Assembly: GCA_907165275.2 (NCBI GenBank) | Contig: OU015664.1 | Location: 9,014,001 to 9,078,000 of the forward strand | DNA: 64,000 nucleotides | Origin: Zygaena filipendulae | Lineage: Eukaryota > Arthropoda > Insecta > Lepidoptera > Zygaenidae | Reading direction: 5' to 3' | In this document: positions 44,292-55,319 of the stretch, piece by piece | Position numbering within the stretch: the stretch's first letter is position 1 | Layout: each line of letters opens with the position of its first letter | Notes under the pieces: model-generated | The model's input: the letters and a program-made list of their open reading frames with translations, nothing else | Databases searched by the model: none | Told to the model about the DNA's origin: nothing | Made by a program: the position numbers and the translations under genes

Positions 44292-44472
44292 GGCCGCACT
44301 CAGAGTCGATTTTAATGATTACTTAGTTAAGTATAGATTTTTAAAACAAAACTGTCGCAATCAGAGACGTTCAGTAAATTAATGTTAATTGGCATTTAAT
44401 GAGATGTAACTTAATTAATAAAAGGCCAACTAACATTAATTTATTAAACTTGTCTGATTGCGGCAGTTTTAC
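44292..44472. mobile_element. MITE family A, 3'-truncated nested copy
   Basis: GGCCGCACTCAGAGTCG at the left, the same inner pair (CTGTCGCAATCAGA / TCTGATTGCGGCAG), then loss of the outer right arm after GCAGTTTTACC. Confidence 0.75.
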
Positions 44473-46333
44473 CTGGGTACGCCCATGACTAATCTTGTTA
44501 CATTCTAATGAAATATAAATAAAATCGAATGTCAAATCAGTCTAGTACTTAAAGTCATCCGTCAAAATTATTATAAACAATTAACATATTATCAATATTT
44601 TTATTTTTCTGGTCACGCTCGGGGCTCGCTCGTTTTCGAAATGATACCGTTTATTTTGGCCGGACACGAAATCAAAAAGCCTATGTCCAGCTTTATCCCG
44701 ACGCCTGGCAACCCTAGCGGAGAACAGCAGTAGGTAAATAAAAGAGATCTTTCATTTTGGAACAGTATACCTACTCTACATCAGCTAGAAAAATTTACTT
44801 AAAAAAACATACTTACAGTCGAATTGAGAACCTCCTCCTTTTTTAGAAGTCGTTTAATATAGTTAAAACCAAGAAAACTATGTAATATTACCAAAAAAAT
44901 TGTATCGGGAATGTTGCGTTATTCAATTTCAATTAGCCTTCATACATTTCCTTTGGGCAATTTTTTTAGATATCTTTGACTTAAAATGTATGAAATTAGT
45001 TTGCGTTATCGTACCTACCTAACACAAAGAAAAAGAAACCCTGGGCGCAAACAGCTGCGCTCCCGCCCACAATCGCCGTTACCTGACAGCCACTATAACA
45101 CAATTGGGCGACTTTAAAAATTCATCCATCAAAATAGCTCCCGTGTTACTCACGGTAACGATTAAGCCGAATACGCTCGTTGTTAAATAATTAATACTTC
45201 ATAAAGCACTTCACAGGCTCTGTATATATAAGTAATTATTAAAGCCATCTGTGAATAAATTACTCGATACCACAAATAGTTATAGTTAATGCCTGTATGA
45301 CTAAAAGGCTTTGTTCGATTTACCACGTCTATTTTTTTTTGAGTTCACAATAATATTTTCTCTTCGGCACTGAAAATTAAAAAAAAAACATCCTCTGATT
45401 GGATTACAAAAAGCTTAAAAATGTTATGTCTAACTATGAAACTAAATATGAAATAGGATACTCATATATAAAAGTCTGTAGTTTTTGTAAACGAATCCTT
45501 TTAAATCATGAAAATAGACGTAAATAATAAAACGTTTTAACTTATCACAATAAGTTTTTTAATCCATAGCTTTCCCTATTTTTAAGCAAAACTTTTTTAT
45601 TATTCTTTACGGAAACGGCAAAATGAAGGAAATAAAAGCAATAACAAAAACAAAATGCACTATGATGCAATAAAACAGCAGTCAGCATAAGTTAAATACT
45701 GAGGACTTGATGATTTTCCGCTTTTTTAATGGAGATAACCGAATGCTTTTGATCGCGAAAGCGTGACGGAAGTGTTACAGCTCAGTTACAGCTATCATTT
45801 TTCGCTCAGAGTAAAGGCGGCAACAATAAATCTGTCAACGTCATAAGTCTTACTTGGATCGCACGTAAATGCTCCGAACACATTTTTTTTTCTTGAGGGG
45901 CTTTTGTCATTTGACTACTATGCAAGTCTCGTCAGTTAGTAACATAACAATTCAGTTCCAAGCCATTAAACCATCATTATCAGATTCCATCAGGCTAAAA
46001 GAAACACCTTAATAACATGTTGCTCTTGATAAATTGGTGTTTTCAGTTTACTTTGACTGCCTACCTTGCCTATCTACTTGCTTACCTATGTTTAAACAAA
46101 GTTGTAAACATCCAAGGTCTGCAAACTAAAAAAAAATTGGGGTTAATTTTACGTATCCGTAATTCCGTATAGGTAAAAGTATTGGACGGATTTAGATAAA
46201 ATTTAAACATTTTGTAGTTGATAGTACGGATTTTCAATTGGAATACTATTTATTCAGGCATGACGAAGAGTTCCCGAAGTAACGCCGAAACATAAGTGAG
46301 AGAAACGCGAGCCAGCTACTAAACTTATTTATT
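44473..46333. other. Intergenic DNA, nothing recognised
   Basis: AT-rich. A 3' scrap of the 40020 repeat lies at 44806-44856 (ACCTCCTCCTTTTTTAGAAG). No gene. Confidence 0.35.
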
Positions 46334-46545
46334 ACTAGCTGACCCCCGGGGGTTCACCCGCGGTGATATCGGAGTTCCTGCGGGAATCCCAGGATAAAAA
46401 GTACCTTATGACACTCAGGATCACTGTAGCTTCCTATAAGTCGAAGAATTTTCAAAATCGAATCAGTAGATCCAGAGATTACCCTCTACAACGTCACAAA
46501 CTCACAATTCACAAACTTTTGCTCTTTATAATATTAGTATAGATG
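46334..46545 (+). repeat. Short repeat, CACTCAGGATCACTG subfamily
   Basis: Head CTAGCTGACCCCCGGGGGTT, middle GACACTCAGGATCACTGTAG, tail ATAATATTAGTATAGATG. The same subfamily is at 61390-61535. Confidence 0.7.
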
Positions 46546-46849
46546 TACAAAAATAAATTTAATTATTTACTTTTCGGTGCCGCGAGGCATCTCAAGCGCT
46601 TATCTCTTTTAATTCGGATCTACAAAAATCTTGAGCGGTGGTGGCGTGCTTTTGTTCCCGTTGTGGATTAAAAGAGTAGAATATACCAAAAAAAGCAAAC
46701 GGCTCACCGAGCTTCGTACATAAAGCTTTGGATGGATTACAAGGACTTTATGATACTTTCCATGGTTGTTCGCGGCGCTTGGTGGAGTGTTAGGGTTTTT
46801 TTTTAAAATAACTCTGGATATCACTCACAAATACTCAATACTTAATTTA

Positions 46850-47060
46850 TTTACACAAAGCTTCGCTCGTTGTGTATAGCGCCATCTGTTGTTAGGTATT
46901 AAAACAAAAACTCATTTTTCATTGCCTGAAAACACGGGTAAAACGACGTTTTCTAGAAAATGAAACCTAGCTAGATCGATTAATCGTCCCCGAAACCCCC
47001 TGCATACTAAATTTCATAAAAATCGTTGAAGCCGTTTCGGAGATTCAGATTATATCCATG
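46850..47060 (+). repeat. Repeat shared in inverse with 12850-13015
   Basis: GCTTCGCTCGTTGTGTATAG, CTCATTTTTCATTGCCTGAA and CCTGCATACTAAATTTCATA all recur on the opposite strand within the DIRS insertion cluster. Confidence 0.65.
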
Positions 47061-47085
47061 TGTGTGTACCTATGTATGTATGTGT

Positions 47086-47215
47086 ATATCTGAAATTAAA
47101 TTTAAAATTTTATTGTTATTATTATTATTGTAAATCAAAGTAGGTACTTTGTTCTTTGTTTGTAAAACTTTAGATATATGGGTCCTGTGCCTGAATTAAA
47201 CGATTTTATTATTAT
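47086..47215 (+). mobile_element. Possible non-LTR tail ending in (ATT)n
   Basis: GCCTGAATTAAACGATTTTA followed by an ATT trinucleotide run at 47200-47222. A second ATT run sits at 47110-47130. Confidence 0.35.
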
Positions 47216-47825
47216 TATTATTTACGTACTACCGTTCTATCGACGTCGATGCAGTTGTTAGAAAAACCATAACTTAAACCGATACCCAGCGGTTATCATA
47301 TGTAAATGCGGTAACCACTGCTAAATTGTGACCAAAAAACGTCTTATACGTAGGTATATTATTTTATGAGAAATGCGAATTTAACGATACTGTTTGTGCC
47401 CATAACTAATGATGAAGTTCAATAATCGTATGTTTTTTTTCAACTTGGAACGTTATTTTTCAATGTCTGGTGAGTTCTGGAAATGAATGGGTGTAAGCAT
47501 TGATATATTACCCGTAAGTAATTTATTATATTAGTGGGCACTTTTTCAAAGGTGTCCACAGTTAATTCTTCTGCTTCCAACTAACCTTGTAACACCTGCT
47601 TGCACCTTGTAGATGTACCATATACTCATAATAAAATATCATAAGGTAGGTATTTGAAAAAAGTTGCGACAGTTGGACGACTAGATTAGGTCAGGTTATG
47701 TTTATTTTTCTATTAACCTGAAATTATCCTAAAAAGCCGATTTTATCTAGATAACTACCTATATTTAGTGTTTGAAAGCAATACCAAATGTAAAAGGGAA
47801 TGTAGTAAAGAAAGATTTATGAAAT

Positions 47826-47996
47826 ACTAGCTGTTCCCGCGCGGTTTTACCCACGATAATTTTGGAGTTTGCGGGAATTCCGGATTACAATATAGCCTAT
47901 GATACTCAGGATTTGAAATCGGTCCAGTAGTTTTTAAGTTAAATCGTAATTATTAAACAAAAAATCAAATTTTTCCAATTCATAATATTAGTATAG
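47826..47996 (+). repeat. Short interspersed repeat
   Basis: Head CTAGCTGTTCCCGCGCGGTT, tail ATAATATTAGTATAGAG. Confidence 0.7.
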
Positions 47997-48821
47997 AGAA
48001 TAAAACAAAAGAAAAATCTGAAAATAAAACCTAATTGAGAGGTTTCGGTGACACAATTCCAAACGAGAGTGTTCCTCAAACAACAATATGTAGTGAACGC
48101 GACGATCCTTTAATGAAACGGCACACCATTTTGTGGGGAATGTCATTAGTCCATTCCCAACAGTGGGTATTCCATCACGGATTCCATTCGTCCCGGTTAT
48201 CGGAGCCACAGATAAATATGCGAAACTCGGCTGAATTTCTAATTGAAAAATTCATTATTCATTTATTTATTGAGTTCTACGTAATGTAGACTGACATTGC
48301 TATACTCGTAGTGTGGATATATGGAATTGTGTTTCGTATTATTATATGCTTCTTGATGTGGTTGAGTAAGTAGTAGTAGATAAAAGTGAAATTGAAAGGA
48401 TGGAGAGCGGAGGTACTTATTTATTTATTTATTTATTGGAGAAAAAACAGACATAAGTTAGGACATAGTTACAGAATAAGTAAACTTACAACTAGACATA
48501 GTAACTTATATCCTAGGCTTTCCCACAGTTAAGTTACATTACACAACTAGCATTAGCATGGTGTCAGAAACATGAGTCGCCGGGTCCACTGCCAATACTG
48601 ACAAGAATAGTCAAAACTGCTACGCGCCACGCAGCACCAAACAACTGTCGAGGAAGCTTCCTACCTCCACAACCATCCGGCACCGCGCAACTCGCAGCAA
48701 TTTAAGAATAAATAATTTACGGTTGGAAACAATTGCACTTAAAATATAACGCTTAGCAGGACACCAAGGTGCATACAATTAAAATTATAAGTATCATTAG
48801 TCTTATCCTGCACTATGAGTA

Positions 48822-51689
48822 CTACATACATTTAAGAATGTTAACTGCTTGCCGCTTAAAAGCAGGTAGGCTCAAATGGAAAATATCTATGTCATTAAAA
48901 GTAATATCGTAAAGCTGGCACATTCTGCGCAAAGGAGCTCGCTGACCTAGGTTAGTTCTACATTTCCTTAAGAAGAAGGTGTGATTTGATCTCAAAGGGC
49001 GAGACGGGACATGAAATTTGATATCGAACACAAGGGAAGGGCTATTAATTTGGGAAGCACAGATCTTCCACAGGATGGTTGCACTGTGAAGTAAACGCCG
49101 ATCTTTCAATGACATTAAGTTAACTTTATTTAGTCTATCTGCATAACACATCTTGCGCAATTTCAATCGATAGGATATAGCACGTGTGAACTTTTTTTGG
49201 ATAATTTCTAATTTATTGCTATAAACATCGTAAAAAGGGTTCCAGACCGACGAAGCATATTCCAAGTGAGATCTTACAAGGGCTTGATAAAGAGTAATAT
49301 AAGATGATAGATTTTTAAATTTATTCGAAACTCTTAGTACAAAACCGAGCATTTGGTAAGCTTTGGAGGTAATTTTTTGAATGTGCTGATCGAAAATGAG
49401 CTTAGAGTCAAACGTTACACCAAGATCACGAATGCTCGATACCCTATCAAGAGGTTGATTGGAGATTTTGTATACATAGTCGCAATTGTTACGTTTTCTG
49501 GAGAAAGTGATACTGTAACATTTATTGGTGGCAAGAAACAACTTATTTTTAGTACAGTAATTATGAAATCTGTCTAAATCCTCTTGCAAAAGTAAACAAT
49601 CATGAGGACCTCTAATTTGACGGTAAATTTTTAAGTCATCAGCGAACAATAGGGTGTTGCTGTGAAGAAAACATAAGGAGATATCATTGATGAAAATGAT
49701 AAAAAGTAGCGGTCCTAAAATTGATCCCTGTGGTACGCCCGATGTTATTTCACAAACTCCAGAAGAGAATCCATTAAGAACTACTGACTGATGCCTACGC
49801 TCTAAATAAGAGGAGAACCATCTGAGGAGACTGCCCCCTATCCCATTATAACTAAGCTTCTTTAAAAGCATCATATGGTCCACTTTATCAAATGCTTTAC
49901 GAAAGTCAGTGTATATAGAATCTACTGCAATTCCATCATCCATAGACTCCAAAAGAAAATTTGTGTACGTGAGTAAGTTTGTTTCAGTAGATTTTGATGC
50001 CACAAATCCGTGCTGACTTGGATTAATAGAATGTTCAATAAGTGGAAATACCCTACCATAGACCAAGCGCTCAAAAACTTTAGCTATGGCTGAAAGTATT
50101 GATACCGGTCTGTAGTTTTCTATGCAATTTTTCGGGCCCGATTTGTGTATAGGCGTGATGCTTGCACACTTCCAGACCCTTGGGATCCGCCCCTCAGCTA
50201 TACTTTTATTAAAAAGTATAGTGAGAGGCTTGCACAGAGTGGAGGCAGTTCTAGATAAAAGTATGGGAGCTATTCTATCTGGTCCAGGACCCTTATTGCA
50301 ATCTAATCCTTTTAAAACTTTTTCTACCTCCACTTCCGAAAATTCAATATTGGCACTATAGTTTACGGTACTGTGTTCAATATCATTACACAAGAATGTG
50401 ACATCATACGACTGAGACGTTGATGGTTCAAAGACTGATGAGAAATAAGACGAGAACATTTCGCAAATAGTACCCGGATCATTCGACGATTGATTGTTGA
50501 GTTTCATAACAGAAGGATAACCAGATTTGTTAATTTTTAAGTCATGTGAAAATTTCCAAAAATATTTTATATTATGTTTGATAGCATTTTCCACATTCGC
50601 TATATAATCTTTATTGCAACTAGATAAGAGCTGTTTAACGGTACGTCTCGCCTTTGAATATTCAATATAATTATATTTATTGCCGTATACCTTCCATTTA
50701 ATCCAATGTTTCTCTTTTACTTTAAGCTTTTTACGTAATTCAGGTGAGAACCAACAAGGATACTTTGAATTGTTGACATTTTGAAGAGGTACAATACTAT
50801 CCAAAACCCTATATAGGTGTGTATAAAAACATTCAACCGCATGATGTGTATCCAGACTATGCAAGTCATGAGCCCAATCAATATTTGAAAATTCATTATT
50901 TATTAACTCATAGTTTGCCTTGTAAAAATCGTATTTCTTGTTATTTTTTCTTTTAATGAATTGTTTATTATTAACCAAAGTAAGCTTAATATCTAGCGGT
51001 GGATGATAAGAATCCACACCCGATAAAGGGTTAATACACTCTATAACAGAACAAGGTAGGTCACATAAAATTAAGTCAAGAATGCGGTTGTTCTGATTTT
51101 TTATGTTATTGTATTGAGATAAGTTAAGTAGTGACATTGTATGTGTAAGTTGCTCTGTAGTCTCACTCGTATCCTCAGTAAGTGTGCCGCAATCAGAACT
51201 ATCTTTAAAGTCCCATACCAGATAAGATAAATTGTAGTCACCTATAAGGAGAGTATTAGATCCCGGTAACTCGGTAACGATATCAATAAATTTAGCAAAA
51301 TGTGTAGTGTAAACTGAGGATTTAGATGAAGGTGGTATATAACAGGCTACTAGTAAAAAGTTGTCAGCCAGGGCTGGAAACACCAGGACAATCTCCTCGA
51401 TGGCTGAAGACTCCCAGTCGGTACGCCTGACAGGTGCCAGTTCCCTCTTAACCGCGACGAGTACTCCTCCACCATCCTTTTTGGAAGACGATGCTGAGCT
51501 ACGGTCCCTCCTGTATACTAGGTAACGGTCGTCCGCTACCTCACTGTCATATATTCCGTCCCTGAGCCATGTCTCCGTCAACACAATTAAGTCATAGTCA
51601 TTACTGAGTATGTTCATACGTAGATCAGCGAGCTTGCTTCGTACACCACGACAGTTTTGGTAATAAATATCTAAAAATTCACTTGCCAT
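48822..51689 (-). CDS. Non-LTR ORF2: endonuclease/reverse transcriptase
   Basis: The 955-residue enzyme nicks genomic DNA and primes cDNA synthesis on the nick. Residues about 5-235 form an APE-type endonuclease (YYQNCRGVRSKL, LTETWL, GGGVLVAV, LIGDYNL and a terminal SYHPP block in place of the usual SDHxP). The reverse transcriptase spans about 440-720. It includes KGPGPDRI, PIHKSG, NYRPVSIL, the first Asp in YTDFRKAFDKVDH, SGVPQGSILGPLLF and catalytic FADD at 682-685 (codons 49635-49646). A C-terminal domain follows with HLEYASSVWNP. No stop or frameshift interrupts it. ATG at 51689 is preceded directly by the upstream ORF. Confidence 0.93.
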   Translation of the reverse strand: MASEFLDIYYQNCRGVRSKLADLRMNILSNDYDLIVLTETWLRDGIYDSEVADDRYLVYRRDRSSASSSKKDGGGVLVAVKRELAPVRRTDWESSAIEEIVLVFPALADNFLLVACYIPPSSKSSVYTTHFAKFIDIVTELPGSNTLLIGDYNLSYLVWDFKDSSDCGTLTEDTSETTEQLTHTMSLLNLSQYNNIKNQNNRILDLILCDLPCSVIECINPLSGVDSYHPPLDIKLTLVNNKQFIKRKNNKKYDFYKANYELINNEFSNIDWAHDLHSLDTHHAVECFYTHLYRVLDSIVPLQNVNNSKYPCWFSPELRKKLKVKEKHWIKWKVYGNKYNYIEYSKARRTVKQLLSSCNKDYIANVENAIKHNIKYFWKFSHDLKINKSGYPSVMKLNNQSSNDPGTICEMFSSYFSSVFEPSTSQSYDVTFLCNDIEHSTVNYSANIEFSEVEVEKVLKGLDCNKGPGPDRIAPILLSRTASTLCKPLTILFNKSIAEGRIPRVWKCASITPIHKSGPKNCIENYRPVSILSAIAKVFERLVYGRVFPLIEHSINPSQHGFVASKSTETNLLTYTNFLLESMDDGIAVDSIYTDFRKAFDKVDHMMLLKKLSYNGIGGSLLRWFSSYLERRHQSVVLNGFSSGVCEITSGVPQGSILGPLLFIIFINDISLCFLHSNTLLFADDLKIYRQIRGPHDCLLLQEDLDRFHNYCTKNKLFLATNKCYSITFSRKRNNCDYVYKISNQPLDRVSSIRDLGVTFDSKLIFDQHIQKITSKAYQMLGFVLRVSNKFKNLSSYITLYQALVRSHLEYASSVWNPFYDVYSNKLEIIQKKFTRAISYRLKLRKMCYADRLNKVNLMSLKDRRLLHSATILWKICASQINSPSLVFDIKFHVPSRPLRSNHTFFLRKCRTNLGQRAPLRRMCQLYDITFNDIDIFHLSLPAFKRQAVNILKCM

Positions 51690-52068
51690 ATTTCATAGTA
51701 TGGTTACCAATCGTACCAATGAAACAACGCAAAAACAAAATAGAATCAAAGGCACCGCCGCGGTATACAGCATTGCCAATACACAAGAAGCACACAGTGT
51801 TAGCAAAATTCACAGCATCAGAACATCCCATTGCGAATGCACAGTATAAATCAGAGCCAACAATAATTAAAGTAGATATAAGCATAAGGTTAAGCAAGTG
51901 TTTTGTATTATAGAAGTGTTTACAAGCAATGTAAACAAAGCCTACATTATTTGAGTTTACTGCTAATGCAAGCTCACGAAAAAAAGAATACGATCCGGAA
52001 GCGACATCTATTAGTAATGATACAATCAGTCTCAATAAAAGTATGCACACCAAGCGAGCCATGTCCAT
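51679..52068 (-). CDS. Hydrophobic ORF overlapping the non-LTR ORF2 start
   Basis: The 129-codon frame ends in a TGA that overlaps the ORF2 start region by 11 bases. The product is strongly hydrophobic: a signal-like first segment (LVCILLLRLIVSLLI) and two later membrane-like stretches (LMLISTLIIVGSDLYCAFAM; TVCFLCIGNAVY). It lacks the CCHC knuckles or coiled coil of usual ORF1 proteins. It could be an unusual ORF1, a leader ORF for ORF2 reinitiation, or chance. The function is unknown. Confidence 0.4.
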   Translation of the reverse strand: MDMARLVCILLLRLIVSLLIDVASGSYSFFRELALAVNSNNVGFVYIACKHFYNTKHLLNLMLISTLIIVGSDLYCAFAMGCSDAVNFANTVCFLCIGNAVYRGGAFDSILFLRCFIGTIGNHTMKYGK

Positions 52069-52522
52069 GGTACCTATAACTTATATCTGAGTCTGGGTGT
52101 ATCGTATGTATCATTAGTATATGTGTATGTTTTTATAAAAAGAGATATATAAGTATTATATATCAGTTGTCTGATAGCTCAGCTTAGTTTTGTACCAGGT
52201 GGAGCTGAGTGATAATGTTCATGAATATTATTGCTAATATTAATATAGAATGAATTTGATCTTATTATTATTTTATCTACAACCTCAACTTGTGACAGCT
52301 TACATTCAAAGCAAAATAATGTTACTTAAAGCTTGACTTATGGTAAAATGAACAATAGGCTAGTTGACTGTATTTCAGTGTTTTGTTTAGTGAAAGTCCC
52401 GTCAAAATCGGCAGAAAGACGAAAAAATTAAGAATAGTTTTTTGGTCATAAGTTACTTTCACATGAATCTAGCTTGTTATTTTGACATTACAAACAGACA
52501 CTATATGTTTATTTATAAAACA
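52069..52522. other. Possible 5' region of the non-LTR element, otherwise unassigned
   Basis: Contains an ACACCCAGACTCAGAT motif (minus strand, near 52085-52100) that I associate with other lepidopteran repeats. No ORF. Confidence 0.3.
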
Positions 52523-52702
52523 ACTAGCTGTCTCCCGCGATTTCATCCGCGGTAATTTCGGAGTTCCCGCGGGATAAAAACTATCCTATCTTTTAAGTTG
52601 GACCATATTATAAATGGTTACAAAATTTTATCAAAATCCGTTCAATAGTTTCGGAGTCCATCGCGGACAAACAACGTGACACGTGATTTATATATATTAA
52701 GA
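52523..52702 (+). repeat. Short repeat, GTGACACGTGATTTA subfamily
   Basis: Head CTAGCTGTCTCCCGCGATTT and tail GTGACACGTGATTTATATAT. The GGAATTCC half of the core palindrome is deleted. Confidence 0.75.
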
Positions 52703-53113
52703 TTTTATACGACATATACGCCCAGATTTAGTTGATCAGGTCGTTCAAAGAACCAATGATATTAGTCCTATATGGAATGGATTAATCAAATTCTGACCTT
52801 CGAGTTATGTGTTAAATGTTATCCTTGTTTGAACACATGACATGTTTAATGTACCTACATGAATTATATTATTGAAGGACAAAACGGAATGTCAAACTAG
52901 GGGCGAACAGATTGCTGGCAGGTGTGACATTCTCAAATATTAATGTTTATTTGCATAATAACCAGCACATAGATCTACGACTGTGTGAACTTGTATGGAA
53001 CATTAAAATCTTAATATCTACAAGATTATTTTTTGGTGTAATATTGGTACAAGTATACAAGTATTTTAACTGGAAGAATCGTCGTTACCTACGCAAAAAA
53101 TGAAAACAAAAAA

Positions 53114-53367
53114 TTATAACTGGACATAGATAAGCAATAGTGTGTTAACCCACACTGGAGAAATTTTGAGTAAATCGTGTTTTAAAATTATAGCGCCATT
53201 TTTTGTCAACATTTTTATGTTCAACATTTAGTTACATACTTAAACAATGTAATAAGGTAAACACATAATTAAAAAACGTTCCCTAACTCTCAATAAATCG
53301 TTCTGAATAGGTAGGTAACTTAATTTTGTGGGTTAATATGTTATTGCTTATCTGCGTACAATTATAA
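53114..53367. mobile_element. MITE family C (copy 1)
   Basis: Ends TTATAACTGGACATAGATAA and complement (TTATCTGCGTACAATTATAA) give imperfect TIRs of about 40 bp, including GCAATA and GTTAACCCACA. It matches 57449-57697 in reverse. Termini starting with TA dinucleotides would suit a Tc1/mariner-type MITE. Non-coding. Confidence 0.7.
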
Positions 53368-53519
53368 TATTAAGATATGAAGATGTTTATTGCACACACA
53401 CCTTTCTGATGAAAGGTGTACAAAAAACATGAAACTTAGCTAATTAAAGGGAAAAGGAAGTGATTCAGCTGATTTAGAATGTCGTTATTCACACACAATC
53501 TCGCTTTTTGGTGGGTTGT

Positions 53520-53975
53520 CTTGTAATTTATCCAAGTTACAATAGTCTTATGTAAACTGCTCATTACCTCTTACAAAATATATTCCCTAGTCTATAGCTT
53601 TTCTTGATGCAGGGAAATTAACTGTTGAAGAATTCTCCTGTTATACACTTCACTATTAGCTCCATTTCACCATAATATTATGTATTTTGACATCTTATCT
53701 TCACTATCTTATCGCAACTTGTGAAATACTTATTATTGAGTAGTTCCGGTAATCATTTGTGGCCTTCATCAGTCGCTGCCTTCCGAGAGCAAATGTACGA
53801 GTTACCTACTGTAAAAATACCCAAATCGCTATAGGTTTACTTAGAATATTGGAAGATTCCCCTCTATTTTTCCAGGTCATCAGATACTCACAGTTATGCA
53901 TGAACAAATATAATATTAACAGATATAAGCATGAGGTCGAATTGAGAAGGCCCTGCCTTCTATTTCTGAAGTCAG
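53520..53975 (+). repeat. Diverged single-unit copy of the 40020 repeat
   Basis: CTTGTGAAATACTTATTATT, CCCAAATCGCTATAGGTTTA and a terminal GAAGTCAGTTAAAAA align in order with 40060-40870. It has no poly(A) run. Confidence 0.6.
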
Positions 53976-55319
53976 TTAAAAAGAACGAACTAAGTATTAG
54001 GTGCTGTTTTAAATATCATTGATATTAATCATTATTTTTTACGTAAGCATCTGTAATAATAATAAACTATACATTTATAACTTCAAAAGCAAAATAATTA
54101 TTAACATGAACGCCATTATTGCACTATTAAGCGCGTTAAAGTTTATTGAAAAACAATTGCGTAATTGGATTCACATAACATAGGCAATAGTGGATATTCG
54201 TTCGAAAATAATCGCAGGTGCACGTAGTAGTAGATACCTGTGTAATTCGTTCGAAAATAATCGTAGGTGCACGTATAGTACCTGTGTAGGTATATATTTA
54301 GTTTTATTTCCACAAATAGTACCTACTCAGCTTAACAAAATGGCTGATAGGTATGCTGAAATGACACAACCTGGAATAAACATTACCTTTTATCTGTAGA
54401 CTAAGTGTGCACGCGGTTTCACCTGCGTGAGTTTCGGAAAAACAAAAAAAGAATTAGTGAAATTGGCCCAGCCGTTCACGCGGGATGCCGTGGCCAAGGG
54501 AAATAGGAATTAATTTTTATATATATAGATAGATGGTTGTTGACGTGTAAAAGCTGTAGGTACTAAAACACGTGTCACGTTCGTTTTTGTTATATTTCAG
54601 TCACTTTTCAGCATCTAAAACTGGCTTTCAAGAGAGCCATGTTTCAACTTGGGGAACAATCTAACATTGTCATTGGCGTTTCGCCATAATCGAAGAAGTA
54701 GATAATTATAGACACCATTATTAAATAAGAAGAAGAAAAAGATCTGTGGATGTGTCCACAAAATCAATGAACCAGCTGAGTTTCAAAGCTATGTTTCACG
54801 TATGTATCGCCATTTTCGCCAAAGTTATTTCCTGCCTGCATCGTATCTAGTTTTGCAGTAGGTACATGATACGCCACTAATTCGACTTTTTATTGTTTTC
54901 CGTGGCACCGCCTTCGTATTCGAAATCCATGGAAATCTGATATAAAAAGTATCCTATCTATGCAGAAAATATTCAGTTTGTATACTAAATTTCATTCAAC
55001 CCGGTTCGGTCGTTTACGCATGATTAAGTAACAAATAATAAAACATCCAAACACCTTCACAAACTTAAATTTAGCTCTGTGCCCCTAAAACCATAAACCA
55101 TTTATAGAAACCATTTTCATTATTGTAATAAAAACACAATTTGTTGTAACTCCCAACTATCTGGAGCTGTCATGTGTTAAGTAACCATTTGATGAAAAAA
55201 TATATTTTTAACAACAGTAAAGCTTGCCTTTTTAAACCCACACCCACATCCACCCTCAACGCAACATACCTAGACGGCGAACATTTGTGAGATGTTGATT
55301 CTACAACAAATAATTATTC

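Larger units (their letters stand above)
48416..52068 (-). mobile_element. Non-LTR retrotransposon (Jockey/CR1-like), near full length
   Basis: The minus strand carries an upstream 129-codon ORF, an 11-base overlap, an intact 955-codon EN-RT ORF, a 3' UTR of about 400 bp and a simple-repeat tail of AATA units at 48416-48436. The clade is not settled: motifs fit the Jockey/CR1 group. The 5' end is not located and may lie up to about 52200. The intact main ORF makes it one of two candidates in the window for recent activity. Confidence 0.85.
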
